From an uncultured Tenacibaculum sp. (GTDB lineage Bacteria; Bacteroidota; Bacteroidia; Flavobacteriales; Flavobacteriaceae): 64,000 bases of DNA. Within the stretch, counting starts at the first letter, position 1. Every line of letters starts with the position of its first letter. The notes below the pieces were generated by a model that saw only the letters and a program-made list of their open reading frames with translations, was not told the DNA's origin and searched no databases. Positions 9,189-17,525 of this stretch are shown piece after piece. The stretch lies in assembly GCA_947498055.1 (NCBI GenBank), contig CANMJA010000005.1, positions 152,882 through 216,881 on the forward strand, read 5' to 3'. The position numbers and the translations under genes are program-made.

Positions 9189-9644
9189 TTACTTCATAAC
9201 ATTTTTTTCATAAATAGAAATCCAATCTTGTACGGTCATTTTGGTGCAAAGCTCAGCAATTAAATCGTACGGAATATCTTCTATTTTTTTAAAACGAATA
9301 CAACTTTTTCCCATGTCTAATTTTCTTTTACAATGTTTTGGGTATTCTTCAACAAACCAATCATACACTTCTTTTTCTGCATAAATTCCCATATGATATA
9401 AATTAATAGAATTTTTTTGAGAAGCAATATTCATAAAAGGTAATGGTAATTTAGGGTCACAATGATAACCGCTAGGATATACAGAGTGAGGAACATAATA
9501 TCCAATCATATTATAATTAATACCTTCTTCAAATTCCGATGGCAAATTATTAGAAATAACTTTGCGTAGTTTTTCAATTACTTCTTTTCTTTCTTCTGGA
9601 AGTTGTGCTACATATTCATTGGGTGTAGAGGCTTCATATTTCAT
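9189..9644 (-). CDS. DUF1801 (YdhG-like) protein
   Basis: A 151-residue protein of the DUF1801/YdhG fold. It contains the family pattern AQLPEERKEVIEKLRKVI at the start, YNMIGYYVP in the middle and MGKSCIRFKKIEDIPYDLI near the end. Members are small cytosolic proteins related to iron-chaperone-like frataxin folds, with no settled function. It is 63 bp upstream (in its own reading direction) of the MarR-GNAT gene and may share its promoter region. Confidence 0.8.
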   Translation of the reverse strand: MKYEASTPNEYVAQLPEERKEVIEKLRKVISNNLPSEFEEGINYNMIGYYVPHSVYPSGYHCDPKLPLPFMNIASQKNSINLYHMGIYAEKEVYDWFVEEYPKHCKRKLDMGKSCIRFKKIEDIPYDLIAELCTKMTVQDWISIYEKNVMK

Positions 9645-9928
9645 TTTTAAATACTTTTAAGTAATGAATTATTTCATTCTAAAATTACAAAAAGTATTAC
9701 TTAAATGATAATTAGTTAGCTTTTTTAATATAAAGAGCTGAGTAAATGACAAAAATTAGCTTATACCTTTAATAGTTTGGTTCTAAAGACTTCATAGGTT
9801 TTAAAAACCTCGTATGTTTGAATATTTAAGATAGTGATCAACTATTTATATAGATTTGTGTTGTTTTTTGTCATGTGCTATGTATAAAAAGTTGTGTTGT
9901 TTGATTCAAAACTAATGCATGATAACTT
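9645..9928. other. Intergenic, no gene seen
   Basis: No coding signal was found. It holds a short hairpin AGGTTTT/AAAACCT near 9799. Both neighbours read to the left. Confidence 0.5.
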
Positions 9929-10852
9929 TTAAAAAGTAAAATCAGGATTAAAAGGAGAAGCATCTTCATACTGCCAAGTAGCATTATTATGCTGAAAAGT
10001 TTCTATCCATTTTAGAGGTTTAAAAATCCAATATCTACCTGTATCTGTTGTTTTCTTATGATCGATATTTGTGTTTTGATCTAATAATAAAGAAGCATTT
10101 CCATTTATTTGAAGAGTATTTCCTTGTTTAAAATCAATAAATAGGAGACCTACATTTGAGTTCTCTAAAATATTACCCAAAGTATTATACATGCTATTAC
10201 CAGTATAGTCAGGTATTTTTAAATCGCCATTTTCTAAAATTTCAATAAAACCAGTATTTCCACCTCGATGGGAACAGTCTAATTTTCCATTTGTTGATTG
10301 GCTACCCACAAAAAAAGTGTCAGAATTCAGAATTAAAGTTTGTTGTTCGGTATTTAATTTTGTGCCAGATTCTATTTTAGAAATAGCTTTTTTAGTGTTT
10401 TTTGTAATTGTTAAAATTCTTCGTTGTATATATTTAGGACAATTAGGATATGCTTCTTCAATTTGTAAATGAATAGCAGAAGGTTTGTAGTGTGCATTTC
10501 CGTTTATTCGAAAACGTCTTCTAGATCCTAATTCAATAAAAATAGACCCCATCTTTGTGTTTTTTTTAATCATATTTTTAAAGAAAATGTCTTCTTTTGG
10601 ACTTTGTATTTTTTCTAAATCAAATAGAATTTCATTCTGATTAACTACCGATGCCAAACCATAATCTCCAATTAAAATGGAAGTCCAAACAACATTTTTT
10701 TCATCTACACTACTAACGACAACCATTGATTGATTTTCAATGAAAGCAATAGCGCCAGGCACAATTTCGTTCTTTATTGCCCTGCGTACACGATCTGCTA
10801 TTTTAGTTTCTCCAAATTTTTTTTGCAAAATAAGTTCTCCTTTATGATACAT
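9929..10852 (-). CDS. Pyridoxamine 5'-phosphate oxidase-family flavoprotein
   Basis: A 307-residue protein with two split-barrel FMN-binding halves. Residues 10-150 contain GAIAFIENQSMVVVSSVDE and RRRFRINGNA; residues 165-307 contain DTFFVGSQSTNGKLDCSHRGG and IDFKQGNTLQINGNA. Proteins of this two-domain form are usually annotated as PPOX-family flavoproteins of unknown substrate, not as PdxH. It lies upstream of a terminator shared with the DsrE-like gene. A redox or detoxification role is inferred from the fold only. Confidence 0.8.
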   Translation of the reverse strand: MYHKGELILQKKFGETKIADRVRRAIKNEIVPGAIAFIENQSMVVVSSVDEKNVVWTSILIGDYGLASVVNQNEILFDLEKIQSPKEDIFFKNMIKKNTKMGSIFIELGSRRRFRINGNAHYKPSAIHLQIEEAYPNCPKYIQRRILTITKNTKKAISKIESGTKLNTEQQTLILNSDTFFVGSQSTNGKLDCSHRGGNTGFIEILENGDLKIPDYTGNSMYNTLGNILENSNVGLLFIDFKQGNTLQINGNASLLLDQNTNIDHKKTTDTGRYWIFKPLKWIETFQHNNATWQYEDASPFNPDFTF

Positions 10853-10895
10853 TGAGTTTTTTTGTGAGATTAAAAAATATTAGTATTCTTTTAAA

Positions 10896-10930
10896 TATAC
10901 CTCCAAAGTTTTTGATTTTTTGGAGGTGTA
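10896..10930 (-). terminator. Hairpin terminator after the DsrE-like gene
   Basis: TACCTCCAAA (10898-10907) pairs with TTTGGAGGTGTA (10919-10930); the minus strand continues into TTTAAAAG. The other strand also ends in seven Ts, so it may act in both directions. Confidence 0.75.
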
Positions 10931-10941
10931 TTTTTTTAGAA

Positions 10942-11307
10942 TTAAAAAGTAAGGATGTTATAACCATCTTTTTGTAATTGAACTAAACTTGGTAAACCAG
11001 GAGTACCGGGAACAGGATTGTTTTGTATTAAATCTAAACCAGAAGGATCTGCACCAAAAACCTGCGAACAAGCCGCTGAAACGCCTAGTATAACATCTTC
11101 TATTTCTTTGTAAATTTTGTGTCCCATATGATCTTCTTTCTGAAGTTTGCTTGGCCAACGAGTTCCGGTACCTGTGAAAATTATTTTCACATCCTCTCCG
11201 CTAGTTTTATAGTCATAAGCTGCTGCCATAGCATTTAAAACTCTTGCTAACGATTCATCTGTGTTGCTTTTTGGATCAGAAATAATTACGATTGCTGTTT
11301 TATTCAT
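10942..11307 (-). CDS. DsrE-like small protein
   Basis: A 121-residue protein with a DsrE/DsrF-like alpha/beta layout: an N-terminal strand TAIVIISDP, a helix with ARVLNAMAAAYD, a second strand DVKIIFTGTG, and a Cys in GVSAACSQVFGA. DsrE-fold proteins bind or relay sulfur or act as small regulators. It lies 51 bp downstream of the TetR gene and has a palindromic site identical in outline to the TetR promoter site just before its start, so it is the probable TetR target. Confidence 0.6.
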   Translation of the reverse strand: MNKTAIVIISDPKSNTDESLARVLNAMAAAYDYKTSGEDVKIIFTGTGTRWPSKLQKEDHMGHKIYKEIEDVILGVSAACSQVFGADPSGLDLIQNNPVPGTPGLPSLVQLQKDGYNILTF

Positions 11308-11323
11308 CTTTGTATAGTTTGTA

Positions 11324-11337
11324 ACCGAACGTTCGGT
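11324..11337. promoter_or_regulatory. TetR operator, perfect 14-bp palindrome ACCGAACGTTCGGT
   Basis: The palindrome lies 17 bp before the DsrE-like start codon. The same half-sites occur before the tetR gene (11949-11962), which gives a shared pattern ACCnAACGnTCGGT. Repression of both genes by the TetR protein is inferred. Confidence 0.75.
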
Positions 11338-11358
11338 AAAATTAATGTTTAAATTTTT

Positions 11359-11919
11359 TTACTTTTTATAAATCTGCTCTATCTTAGATAATCCTCTTTT
11401 GAAAATAGTTATATCTTCAACGCCTCTACTAACAACTAAAGTTCCTTGAATAATAATTAAGGTTTCTTTAGCGTTTTCGATAGCTAATTCTTCATTAAAC
11501 CCAATCTCTTTTCCAAAAGTTGTAAATGCATTAATCCATTCTTCCATGGTACTTTTAATCGTGCTACCAAACAATTCTATGCCAGTATTTAAAGATATAG
11601 ATCTTAAAATACATGCTGTTTTACCTCCTTCATAAAAAGAATCGATATTTTCAATTACTTTTAATATTCTCTGATTTGTAGGTATGGTGTTATTAGAAAG
11701 AATTTCATAAATATTTTTATGAAGAGCTTCATTAGCATAGTTTAATACAGCAGAAGCTATCTGTTTTTTTCCTTTAGGAAAACGATGGTATAAACTTGCT
11801 TTTTGTAAACCAGAAGAAATAGCTAAATCATTAAGACTAGTGCCCTCATATCCTTTAGAACGAAATACATTTAGCATTCCGTCTAATAATTCAAGATCGT
11901 TTATTTTTTGAGGTCTCAT
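11359..11919 (-). CDS. TetR/AcrR-family transcriptional regulator
   Basis: The N-terminal 50 residues form a TetR DNA-binding domain (LLDGMLNVFRSKGYEGTSLN, then HTH DLAISSGLQKASLYHRFPKG). The remainder is a helical ligand-binding domain. The Met at 11919 (MRPQK) is chosen over 11934: a -7 element TATTTTTG sits exactly four bases before it, so the transcript would begin at this codon. It controls itself and probably the downstream DsrE-like gene through two matching operators. The inducer is unknown. Confidence 0.9.
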   Translation of the reverse strand: MRPQKINDLELLDGMLNVFRSKGYEGTSLNDLAISSGLQKASLYHRFPKGKKQIASAVLNYANEALHKNIYEILSNNTIPTNQRILKVIENIDSFYEGGKTACILRSISLNTGIELFGSTIKSTMEEWINAFTTFGKEIGFNEELAIENAKETLIIIQGTLVVSRGVEDITIFKRGLSKIEQIYKK

Positions 11920-11923
11920 GCAA

Positions 11924-11931
11924 CAAAAATA
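11924..11931 (-). promoter_or_regulatory. -7 element TATTTTTG of tetR (leaderless)
   Basis: A perfect TAnnTTTG match on the minus strand, four bases from the ATG at 11919. The spacing puts the transcription start at or next to the start codon. Confidence 0.6.
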
Positions 11932-11948
11932 CAAAAATCATCTCAATA

Positions 11949-11962
11949 ACCAAACGATCGGT
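11949..11962. promoter_or_regulatory. TetR operator upstream of tetR
   Basis: ACCAAACGATCGGT, 12 of 14 bases matching the palindrome at 11324-11337, lies just upstream of the tetR -7 element, where a bound repressor would block transcription. Confidence 0.7.
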
Positions 11963-12014
11963 AAAAAACTTAATAATACATAGAAGTAACTTTTTTACAT
12001 GAAGAGAATAGAGG

Positions 12015-12953
12015 TTATGTAAATTTTAGTTTAATTTTATCTACAATGGTTTGCGCTAATTTTTCTTTACTTTCCATAGTCCATCCAGCGACATGAGGAG
12101 ATAGTATTACTTTATCAGAGTTTACTATATATTGAAAAGCTTTTGGCATATTGGTATCTGTAAATAAATTTTCAAACGATTTTTTTTCGTACTCTAAAAC
12201 ATCTAAACCAGCACCTAAAATTTTACCAGATTCTAAAGCAGTAACCAAATCTTTAGTAACAACCGATTTGCCGCGAGCAGTATTTAGTAACCAAAACGAT
12301 TTGTGGAATTGATTAATGAAATCTTCATTAATCATGTTCATAGTTAATTCTGTTTGAGGTGTATGTAAACTTAATACATCTGCTTTTTGCTGTAATTCTT
12401 GTAGCGAAACCTGTTTGCAATCTTCATTTTCTACGCCATTTTTAATATCAAAGCATAAAACTTCTACATCAAAACCACGCAATTTTTTAGCAAAAGCTTT
12501 TCCCATATTTCCATAACCTATAAGACCAACAGTTTTACCATCTAATTCAATACCACGATTATCTTCACGCAACCATTTTCCTTCTCTAACTTCTTTATCT
12601 GCTTTATTTAATTTGTTAAAGAGAGAAAGTAGCATTCCTAGGGTATGTTCTCCCACAGCATTTCTATTTCCTTCGGGTGCAGAAATCAATGTAATTCCTT
12701 TTTCTTTAGCGTAATCACAATCAATATTCTCCAATCCTGCGCCAACACGACCAATAAATTTTAAATTAGTGGCTTTATCTAAAAACAATTTATTTATAGT
12801 AAAACGACTTCTAATAATAATACCATTGTATGTATGAATTTTATTTTCAATTTCTTCTTTAGTAGAAGTGTAATCTGTATCGTTTATATAGCCTAAATCG
12901 TTCAACTGATTTATTAATAAAGAATGATTAGAGTCGAGATGTAAGACTTTCAT
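12015..12953 (-). CDS. D-2-hydroxyacid dehydrogenase (SerA-like)
   Basis: A 312-residue NAD-dependent oxidoreductase. The Rossmann motif GLIGYGNMGKAFA (about 143-155), the catalytic Arg in NTARGKSVV, a Glu in GLDVLEYE and the catalytic His in LSPHVAGWT are all present. It resembles 3-phosphoglycerate dehydrogenase but lacks a C-terminal ACT domain, like many Bacteroidota SerA-type enzymes. It may start serine synthesis, but substrate specificity cannot be read from sequence. It is the last gene of a leftward run of small genes. Confidence 0.85.
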   Translation of the reverse strand: MKVLHLDSNHSLLINQLNDLGYINDTDYTSTKEEIENKIHTYNGIIIRSRFTINKLFLDKATNLKFIGRVGAGLENIDCDYAKEKGITLISAPEGNRNAVGEHTLGMLLSLFNKLNKADKEVREGKWLREDNRGIELDGKTVGLIGYGNMGKAFAKKLRGFDVEVLCFDIKNGVENEDCKQVSLQELQQKADVLSLHTPQTELTMNMINEDFINQFHKSFWLLNTARGKSVVTKDLVTALESGKILGAGLDVLEYEKKSFENLFTDTNMPKAFQYIVNSDKVILSPHVAGWTMESKEKLAQTIVDKIKLKFT

Positions 12954-12965
12954 ATTGTTTTTGTT

Positions 12966-13340
12966 TTAAGAATTAGAAAGATGTTTTTTAAAATAGAATA
13001 AGCTAATTATTACTATTATTGGAATGATTACACAGATTATTACAGATGCTTGTATATAATTTAATCCAATAAATTCAAACCAATTTAAAAAAGATACGGA
13101 CTTGTCAAACAATAAACTTGAAAAAAGTGTAAAGTCTGGTATTAAAAGTACAGAAACTAGTATAAATAAAAGAAAACTAATGATAATGTATTTCTGATTT
13201 AAAATTCTACTAATTAAAAAGATAAAAAAAGAAGGAATTAGGATGAAATAAACAATAATATTAATTTCTCTGTAAGTAAAACCACTTATTTTAGAGAGCC
13301 ATTTAAGTAGTTGATATACTAAGTCAAAAATTTTTGCCAA
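12966..13340 (-). CDS. Small membrane protein, function unknown
   Basis: A 124-residue protein with three hydrophobic segments (about 27-44, 50-68 and 95-117). No family is recognised. It is followed after 12 bp by the D-2-hydroxyacid dehydrogenase and preceded by a secreted orphan 3 bp upstream, so it is likely part of one transcript. Confidence 0.55.
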   Translation of the reverse strand: MAKIFDLVYQLLKWLSKISGFTYREINIIVYFILIPSFFIFLISRILNQKYIIISFLLFILVSVLLIPDFTLFSSLLFDKSVSFLNWFEFIGLNYIQASVIICVIIPIIVIISLFYFKKHLSNS

Positions 13341-13343
13341 AAG

Positions 13344-13703
13344 TTACTTTTTATGAATTATTAATTCTATAGAATAAGGATTCCACTTAATGTTTTTTGG
13401 AGTAATTGTATAGATGCCAATATTTAAATGAAACTCCTTCTTTATTTCATAGTTATAAAAGCTATACTTTTTTTGCTGATTTGTGGTTGTTATTTCTATA
13501 GTTTGATGAATGTAATGAAAAGTGTTATCAGTGTCAGGATTTTCTTTTCCCCATTCATAAAAAGTATCTGAAACCTTTATTTTTATATCCTTGCTTATAT
13601 ATACTATTTTACCGTCTTTATCCTCTGTTAACACTATCTTTGTCTCTTGAGCATTCATGATATTTTGTGTAAAGAATAAGATTGTAAAAAGAATGTTTTT
13701 CAT
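13344..13703 (-). CDS. Secreted small protein, function unknown
   Basis: A 119-residue protein with a signal peptide ending near NAQ (residue 18). The rest is rich in beta-strand pattern (TKIVLTEDKDGKIVYISKDI, KKYSFYNYEI). No family is recognised. It is tightly linked to the following membrane protein gene (3-bp gap). Confidence 0.5.
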   Translation of the reverse strand: MKNILFTILFFTQNIMNAQETKIVLTEDKDGKIVYISKDIKIKVSDTFYEWGKENPDTDNTFHYIHQTIEITTTNQQKKYSFYNYEIKKEFHLNIGIYTITPKNIKWNPYSIELIIHKK

Positions 13704-13745
13704 TATATCTTTTAATCTATTTTAGAGTTTTTAGTCCAAAAAATA

Positions 13746-14414
13746 TTAATTCGCAGAAAACTTAACAACAATAGCTTTAGTACCATTCATATAAGTAATG
13801 CTTGAAGAGTTTCTATTATTTTTATTTATATATAAATCCATAATACTAAAAGAAAAATTATCTATTTCTTTCACTTCTTTAAACTCTATTATTTCACCTA
13901 ATTTTAGGTTAGATAATTTTGCAATCATTCTTGCTTTTTTTGTCGCTTTTTCTATTAGTTTTTTAAATAATCTTTCATCCGATTTTTCTTGGTCTTCAAA
14001 AAAAGTCTCTCTTAAACGGATATTTATATAGTCAAATCTTTCAAAATCTTTTTGAACTTTTTTCAGTTCAGTTGTATCTTTTAAAGTAATAATAAACGAT
14101 TTATTTTCAAATAAAGGATTATTGTTTATTAGGTAGTTATTGTAAGGAGCTCTGTAATTGTAATTCTTTTGTTGAAGAAATTTTTCAATTTCTTTTTTTC
14201 TCTTTTTAGTATTTTCTCTAATCTCTTTTCTTTTTTCAGCAATATTATTTTCATTGCCATATAATTCATTGTCAGTTTGTATAATATCAATTTGATATTC
14301 AAAATTAGTTACCTTCAGTTGTATAGAATCTCGTACTTCAACCTCAATAAATTTTGTTTGACTAAAAGAAAAAAAACATGTTAAAAAAGTGAATAATAGG
14401 ATACTCTTTTTCAT
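13746..14414 (-). CDS. SIMPL-like (DUF541) periplasmic protein
   Basis: A 222-residue protein with a signal peptide ending FFSFSQ. The C-terminal part contains KKLIEKATKKARMIAKLSN followed by LKLGEIIEFKEV. That is the characteristic helix-strand of SIMPL/DUF541 proteins (A-x2-KA-x2-LA, then G-x-LGxV). The middle has a Lys/Glu-rich helix. SIMPL proteins are periplasmic or outer-membrane-associated and of uncertain role. The match is by pattern only and is moderately sure. Confidence 0.5.
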   Translation of the reverse strand: MKKSILLFTFLTCFFSFSQTKFIEVEVRDSIQLKVTNFEYQIDIIQTDNELYGNENNIAEKRKEIRENTKKRKKEIEKFLQQKNYNYRAPYNNYLINNNPLFENKSFIITLKDTTELKKVQKDFERFDYINIRLRETFFEDQEKSDERLFKKLIEKATKKARMIAKLSNLKLGEIIEFKEVKEIDNFSFSIMDLYINKNNRNSSSITYMNGTKAIVVKFSAN

Positions 14415-14439
14415 AATTATATTACAAATTTATAACGAT

Positions 14440-15258
14440 TTAATACTGCTCTTTTTCGTTAGGAAAATCAACACTCTTTACATCGTCTATATACTGTTTA
14501 AAAGCATTCGTCATTTCAGTATATAAATCTAAATAACGACGCAAAAAACGAGGGTTAAACTCGTGTGTCATACCAAGCATATCGTGTGTTACTAAAACTT
14601 GCCCATCTACACCACTTCCAGCACCAATACCAATAACAGGTATTGTTAAACTTTCAGCAACTTCTTGTGCTAATTTTGCTGGTACTTTTTCTAAAACTAG
14701 AGCAAAACAACCTAATTCTTCAAGTTGCTTAGCATCTTCTTTTAATTTTTTAGCTTCTGCTTCCTCTTTAGCTCTTACAGTATAAGTTCCGAATTTATAA
14801 ATAGATTGTGGAGTTAAACCTAAATGTCCCATTACAGGAATACCAGCAGTTAAAATTCTAGAGATTGATTGTTCTATTTCAGAACCACCCTCTAATTTAA
14901 CAGCGTGCCCACCAGTTTCTTTCATAATTCTTATCGCAGATTCTAAAGCCTGTTTTGAATTTCCTTGGTAAGTACCAAAAGGTAAATCAACCACTACTAA
15001 ACAACGCTCAATAGCACGAATTACCGAACTCGCGTGATAAATCATTTGATCTAAAGTAATTGGTAGTGTTGTTTCATGCCCTGCCATTACATTAGAAGCA
15101 GAATCACCTACTAAAATTACATCAATTCCTGCAGTATCCACAATTTTAGCCATCGTATAATCATAAGCCGTAAGCATAGAGATCTTTTCTTTATTGGCTT
15201 TCATTTCAATTAACGACTTTACGGTTATTCTTTTATATTGTTTTTTGGCTACTGACAT
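14440..15258 (-). CDS. panB: 3-methyl-2-oxobutanoate hydroxymethyltransferase (PanB)
   Basis: PanB transfers a hydroxymethyl group from 5,10-methylene-tetrahydrofolate to alpha-ketoisovalerate to give ketopantoate, the first step to pantothenate and coenzyme A. The 272-residue length is typical. Family motifs are clear: [29 protein letters not shown] (metal-binding Asp), [16 protein letters not shown] and [16 protein letters not shown]. It is cytosolic. It heads a leftward gene run, with a TATTTTTA -7 candidate at 15281-15288. Confidence 0.97.
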   Translation of the reverse strand: MSVAKKQYKRITVKSLIEMKANKEKISMLTAYDYTMAKIVDTAGIDVILVGDSASNVMAGHETTLPITLDQMIYHASSVIRAIERCLVVVDLPFGTYQGNSKQALESAIRIMKETGGHAVKLEGGSEIEQSISRILTAGIPVMGHLGLTPQSIYKFGTYTVRAKEEAEAKKLKEDAKQLEELGCFALVLEKVPAKLAQEVAESLTIPVIGIGAGSGVDGQVLVTHDMLGMTHEFNPRFLRRYLDLYTEMTNAFKQYIDDVKSVDFPNEKEQY

Positions 15259-15280
15259 TTTAGTGTTGTTTTATTTGGAG

Positions 15281-15288
15281 TAAAAATA
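15281..15288 (-). promoter_or_regulatory. Candidate -7 element TATTTTTA for panB
   Basis: One base off TAnnTTTG, 22 bp from the panB start, the same spacing as the element before olsF. No -33 element was recognised. Confidence 0.35.
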
Positions 15289-15590
15289 TGTAAAATACAT
15301 GAAACTAGTTAATCTTCTGTTAATTTGAATTTGATATATGCTATTTTTTATAGATTTACAAAAAGCAAAAAGAAGGTTAATATAGAAAAACACTTTTTTT
15401 TGAAATGAGAAAGAATACTAATTGTAGCATTAGTTAGGGTTAATTTACGAGCTTTATTTGAATAGAGAATTTGGTTATTGTAAAACTAATTTAGCTCAAT
15501 TATATAAAAAATGGGGAGTGAGAAGTGTTTTTTTGGTGAATACAAGAAAAAGAAAAAAAGGGTAAAATTAATTAAGTGAAAAATAATGTA
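15289..15590. other. Divergent intergenic region, no gene seen
   Basis: The sequence between panB and the sigma-factor gene is very A+T-rich, with stop codons in all frames. It should hold the upstream promoter parts of both genes; nothing else was recognised. Confidence 0.5.
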
Positions 15591-15598
15591 TATTTTTA
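15591..15598 (+). promoter_or_regulatory. -7 element TATTTTTA of the sigma-factor gene (leaderless)
   Basis: It is placed exactly four bases before the GTG at 15603, the same spacing as three other genes in this window. This supports use of the GTG as both transcription and translation start. Confidence 0.45.
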
Positions 15599-15602
15599 GC
15601 CC

Positions 15603-16175
15603 GTGAATCAAGTTAATAAAATGAATACATTAGATCCTAATTCTTGGATAGATAGTTATTCTGACTATTTATACAACTATGCAGTTGTTAGAGTAAATAA
15701 TTCAGATATAGCCAAAGATTTGGTTCAAGAGACCTTTTTTGCGGGTTTAAGGTCTGCTAAAAACTTTGAAGGAAAGTCGACGGAAAGAACATGGTTAATT
15801 TCTATCTTGAAAAGAAAAATAATAGATTACTATCGTAAAATAAATTCTAAAAAAGGAAAAGCCGAAGTAAGAATGAATTTTTATGAGAGTGGAGAAAATG
15901 AAGGAAGCTGGATTGAAGAAAGGGTTCCTCAATCATGGAATAGTGAAACGGAGAAAAATATTGAAAATGAAGAGTTGAAAAGTCAAATTGATATTTGTAT
16001 CGACAGTTTACCAGAAAAATATGCAATGGTTTTTAGAATGAAAACTATTCAAGAATTTGAAACTGAAGAAATTTGTAAGGAGTTAAATATTACTCCGTCA
16101 AACCTATGGGTTATAATTCATAGAGCAAGAACTCAATTGAGGAGTTGTATGGAAAAAAATTGGTTTAATAAATAA
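15603..16175 (+). CDS. ECF-type RNA polymerase sigma factor
   Basis: A 190-residue sigma-70-family factor with region 2 (AKDLVQETFF ... RTWLISILKRKIIDYYRK) and region 4 (LPEKYAMVFRMKTIQEFETE, then EICKELNITPSNLWVIIHRA). Regions 3 and 1 are absent, as in ECF factors. The start is a GTG; an ATG at 15621 is the alternative, but the GTG sits four bases after a -7-like element. The next gene, 4 bp downstream, is a small Cys/His protein that fits its anti-sigma partner. Confidence 0.85.
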   Translation: MNQVNKMNTLDPNSWIDSYSDYLYNYAVVRVNNSDIAKDLVQETFFAGLRSAKNFEGKSTERTWLISILKRKIIDYYRKINSKKGKAEVRMNFYESGENEGSWIEERVPQSWNSETEKNIENEELKSQIDICIDSLPEKYAMVFRMKTIQEFETEEICKELNITPSNLWVIIHRARTQLRSCMEKNWFNK

Positions 16176-16179
16176 AAGG

Positions 16180-16446
16180 ATGTTTAAATTTTTTAAAATA
16201 ACATGCCAAGAGGCAAATGAGATATGTAATAAATCTCAATATGGTGAAGCAAGTTTTTCAGAAAAAATGAAATTAGAGTTTCACATAGCTTTTTGTAAAG
16301 TTTGTGCTTTGTATACAAAACAAAATAAAAAGTTGACAGGTATGTTTAGAGGGAAGTCTTTAGACTGTAAAAAACATACTCATTGTATGAGTAATAGTGA
16401 CAAAGAGTTACTAAAAGAAAAAATGAAGCAAGAAATGTCTTCATAA
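16180..16446 (+). CDS. Small zinc-finger-like anti-sigma factor candidate
   Basis: An 88-residue soluble protein with TCQEANEICNKS and HIAFCKVCALY, the Hx3Cx2C pattern of zinc-binding anti-sigma (ZAS/zf-HC2) domains. It starts 4 bp after the sigma-factor gene, the usual arrangement for a sigma factor and its regulator. There is no membrane segment, so it would act in the cytosol. The anti-sigma role is inferred from motif and context. Confidence 0.65.
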   Translation: MFKFFKITCQEANEICNKSQYGEASFSEKMKLEFHIAFCKVCALYTKQNKKLTGMFRGKSLDCKKHTHCMSNSDKELLKEKMKQEMSS

Positions 16447-16500
16447 ACTTTTCGGTTTATTAGAAATGGTAGACCGTTTTTTGATTTTTTGTTAGATTGA

Positions 16501-16534
16501 ACGGAATTTACTAAAAAGTAAATTCCGTTTTTTA
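16501..16534 (+). terminator. Intrinsic terminator after the sigma/anti-sigma pair
   Basis: Perfect 11-bp stem ACGGAATTTAC/GTAAATTCCGT (16501-16511 with 16518-16528), 6-base loop, followed by a T-run. Confidence 0.9.
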
Positions 16535-16553
16535 TATTTTTATTCTTAAAAAC

Positions 16554-17195
16554 ATGCATTTTTTACCCGAAAAAATAGACGATTACGTTGTTAAACATTC
16601 TCAAGAAGAACCTGTTTTACTTAAAGAGTTAAGTAGAGAAACTTGGCAGAAAGTTTTAAACCCAAGAATGTTAAGTGGTTCTTTTCAAGGAAGAGTCTTA
16701 TCTATGGTTTCAAAATTAGTTCGCCCAAAATCTATCTTAGAAATAGGAACCTATACCGGGTATTCTGCTTTGTGTTTAGCAGAAGGGTTACAAAAGGAAG
16801 GTGTACTTTATACTATTGATAGAAACGAAGAATTAGAGGATCTTCAAAAAAAATATTTTCTTAAATCTCAATACAGTAATCAAATAAAACAATATGTAGG
16901 AAACGCTATTGAAATAATTCCTACAATAGATAAAAAGTTTGATTTAGTATTTATTGATGCCGATAAGTCTAATTATTTAAATTATTTCCACTTAATTATT
17001 GATAAGATGAATAGTGGTGGTGTTATTTTATCTGACAATGTTTTGTGGAGCGGAAAAGTAGTAGAAGAACTAGATGAAAAAGATAAAGACACTAAGGTTT
17101 TGTTAGAGTACAATAAATTATTGAACAGCGATAAAAGAGTAGAAACCGTTCTTTTACCAATACGAGATGGTTTAACAATAACGAGAGTAAAGTAA
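16554..17195 (+). CDS. SAM-dependent O-methyltransferase (CAMT/COMT-like)
   Basis: A 213-residue class I methyltransferase of O-methyltransferase family 3. It has SILEIGTYTGYSALCLAEGL (SAM-binding motif I), LVFIDADKSNY (metal-binding Asp residues) and LSDNVLWSGKV. The family transfers methyl groups from SAM to catechol-like or other hydroxyl groups with a divalent metal. It is cytosolic, and its substrate here is unknown. The gene ends one base before the convergent tatA gene. Confidence 0.9.
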   Translation: MHFLPEKIDDYVVKHSQEEPVLLKELSRETWQKVLNPRMLSGSFQGRVLSMVSKLVRPKSILEIGTYTGYSALCLAEGLQKEGVLYTIDRNEELEDLQKKYFLKSQYSNQIKQYVGNAIEIIPTIDKKFDLVFIDADKSNYLNYFHLIIDKMNSGGVILSDNVLWSGKVVEELDEKDKDTKVLLEYNKLLNSDKRVETVLLPIRDGLTITRVK

Positions 17196-17196
17196 A

Positions 17197-17478
17197 TTAC
17201 ATATTTCTTTTTATAGGGCCAGTTAGGTCATCTATATTTTCTTTTACGTCATTAACTTCTTTTTTAATATCACTAACAATGTCGTTATTAAGTCCTTGTT
17301 TTTGTGCAGTATCGTTTATTTCTCTTTTAATATCGTTGGTGGCATCTTTAATTTGACGCATTCCTTTTCCAAGCCCTCTTGCAATTTCTGGTATCTTATC
17401 TGCTCCAAAAAAAACAATTACAATTAGTAATACAATAAAAATTTCTGGTCCTCCAATAAATAATAAAGATAATTCCAT
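17197..17478 (-). CDS. tatA: Twin-arginine translocase subunit TatA
   Basis: A 93-residue protein with an N-terminal membrane helix (ELSLLFIGGPEIFIVLLIVI), the invariant FFGADKIPEIARGLGKGMR hinge and amphipathic helix, and a charged cytoplasmic tail. TatA forms the pore that moves folded proteins across the inner membrane. No tatC is nearby; in this phylum the genes are often scattered. A TATCTTTG element lies five bases before the start codon. Confidence 0.93.
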   Translation of the reverse strand: MELSLLFIGGPEIFIVLLIVIVFFGADKIPEIARGLGKGMRQIKDATNDIKREINDTAQKQGLNNDIVSDIKKEVNDVKENIDDLTGPIKRNM

Positions 17479-17483
17479 AGCAA

Positions 17484-17491
17484 CAAAGATA
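17484..17491 (-). promoter_or_regulatory. -7 element TATCTTTG of tatA
   Basis: A full TAnnTTTG match, five bases from the ATG at 17478. It suggests a transcript with almost no leader. Confidence 0.55.
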
Positions 17492-17525
17492 ACTTAAATC
17501 CATAGAAACTTAAAATTCAAAAAAA

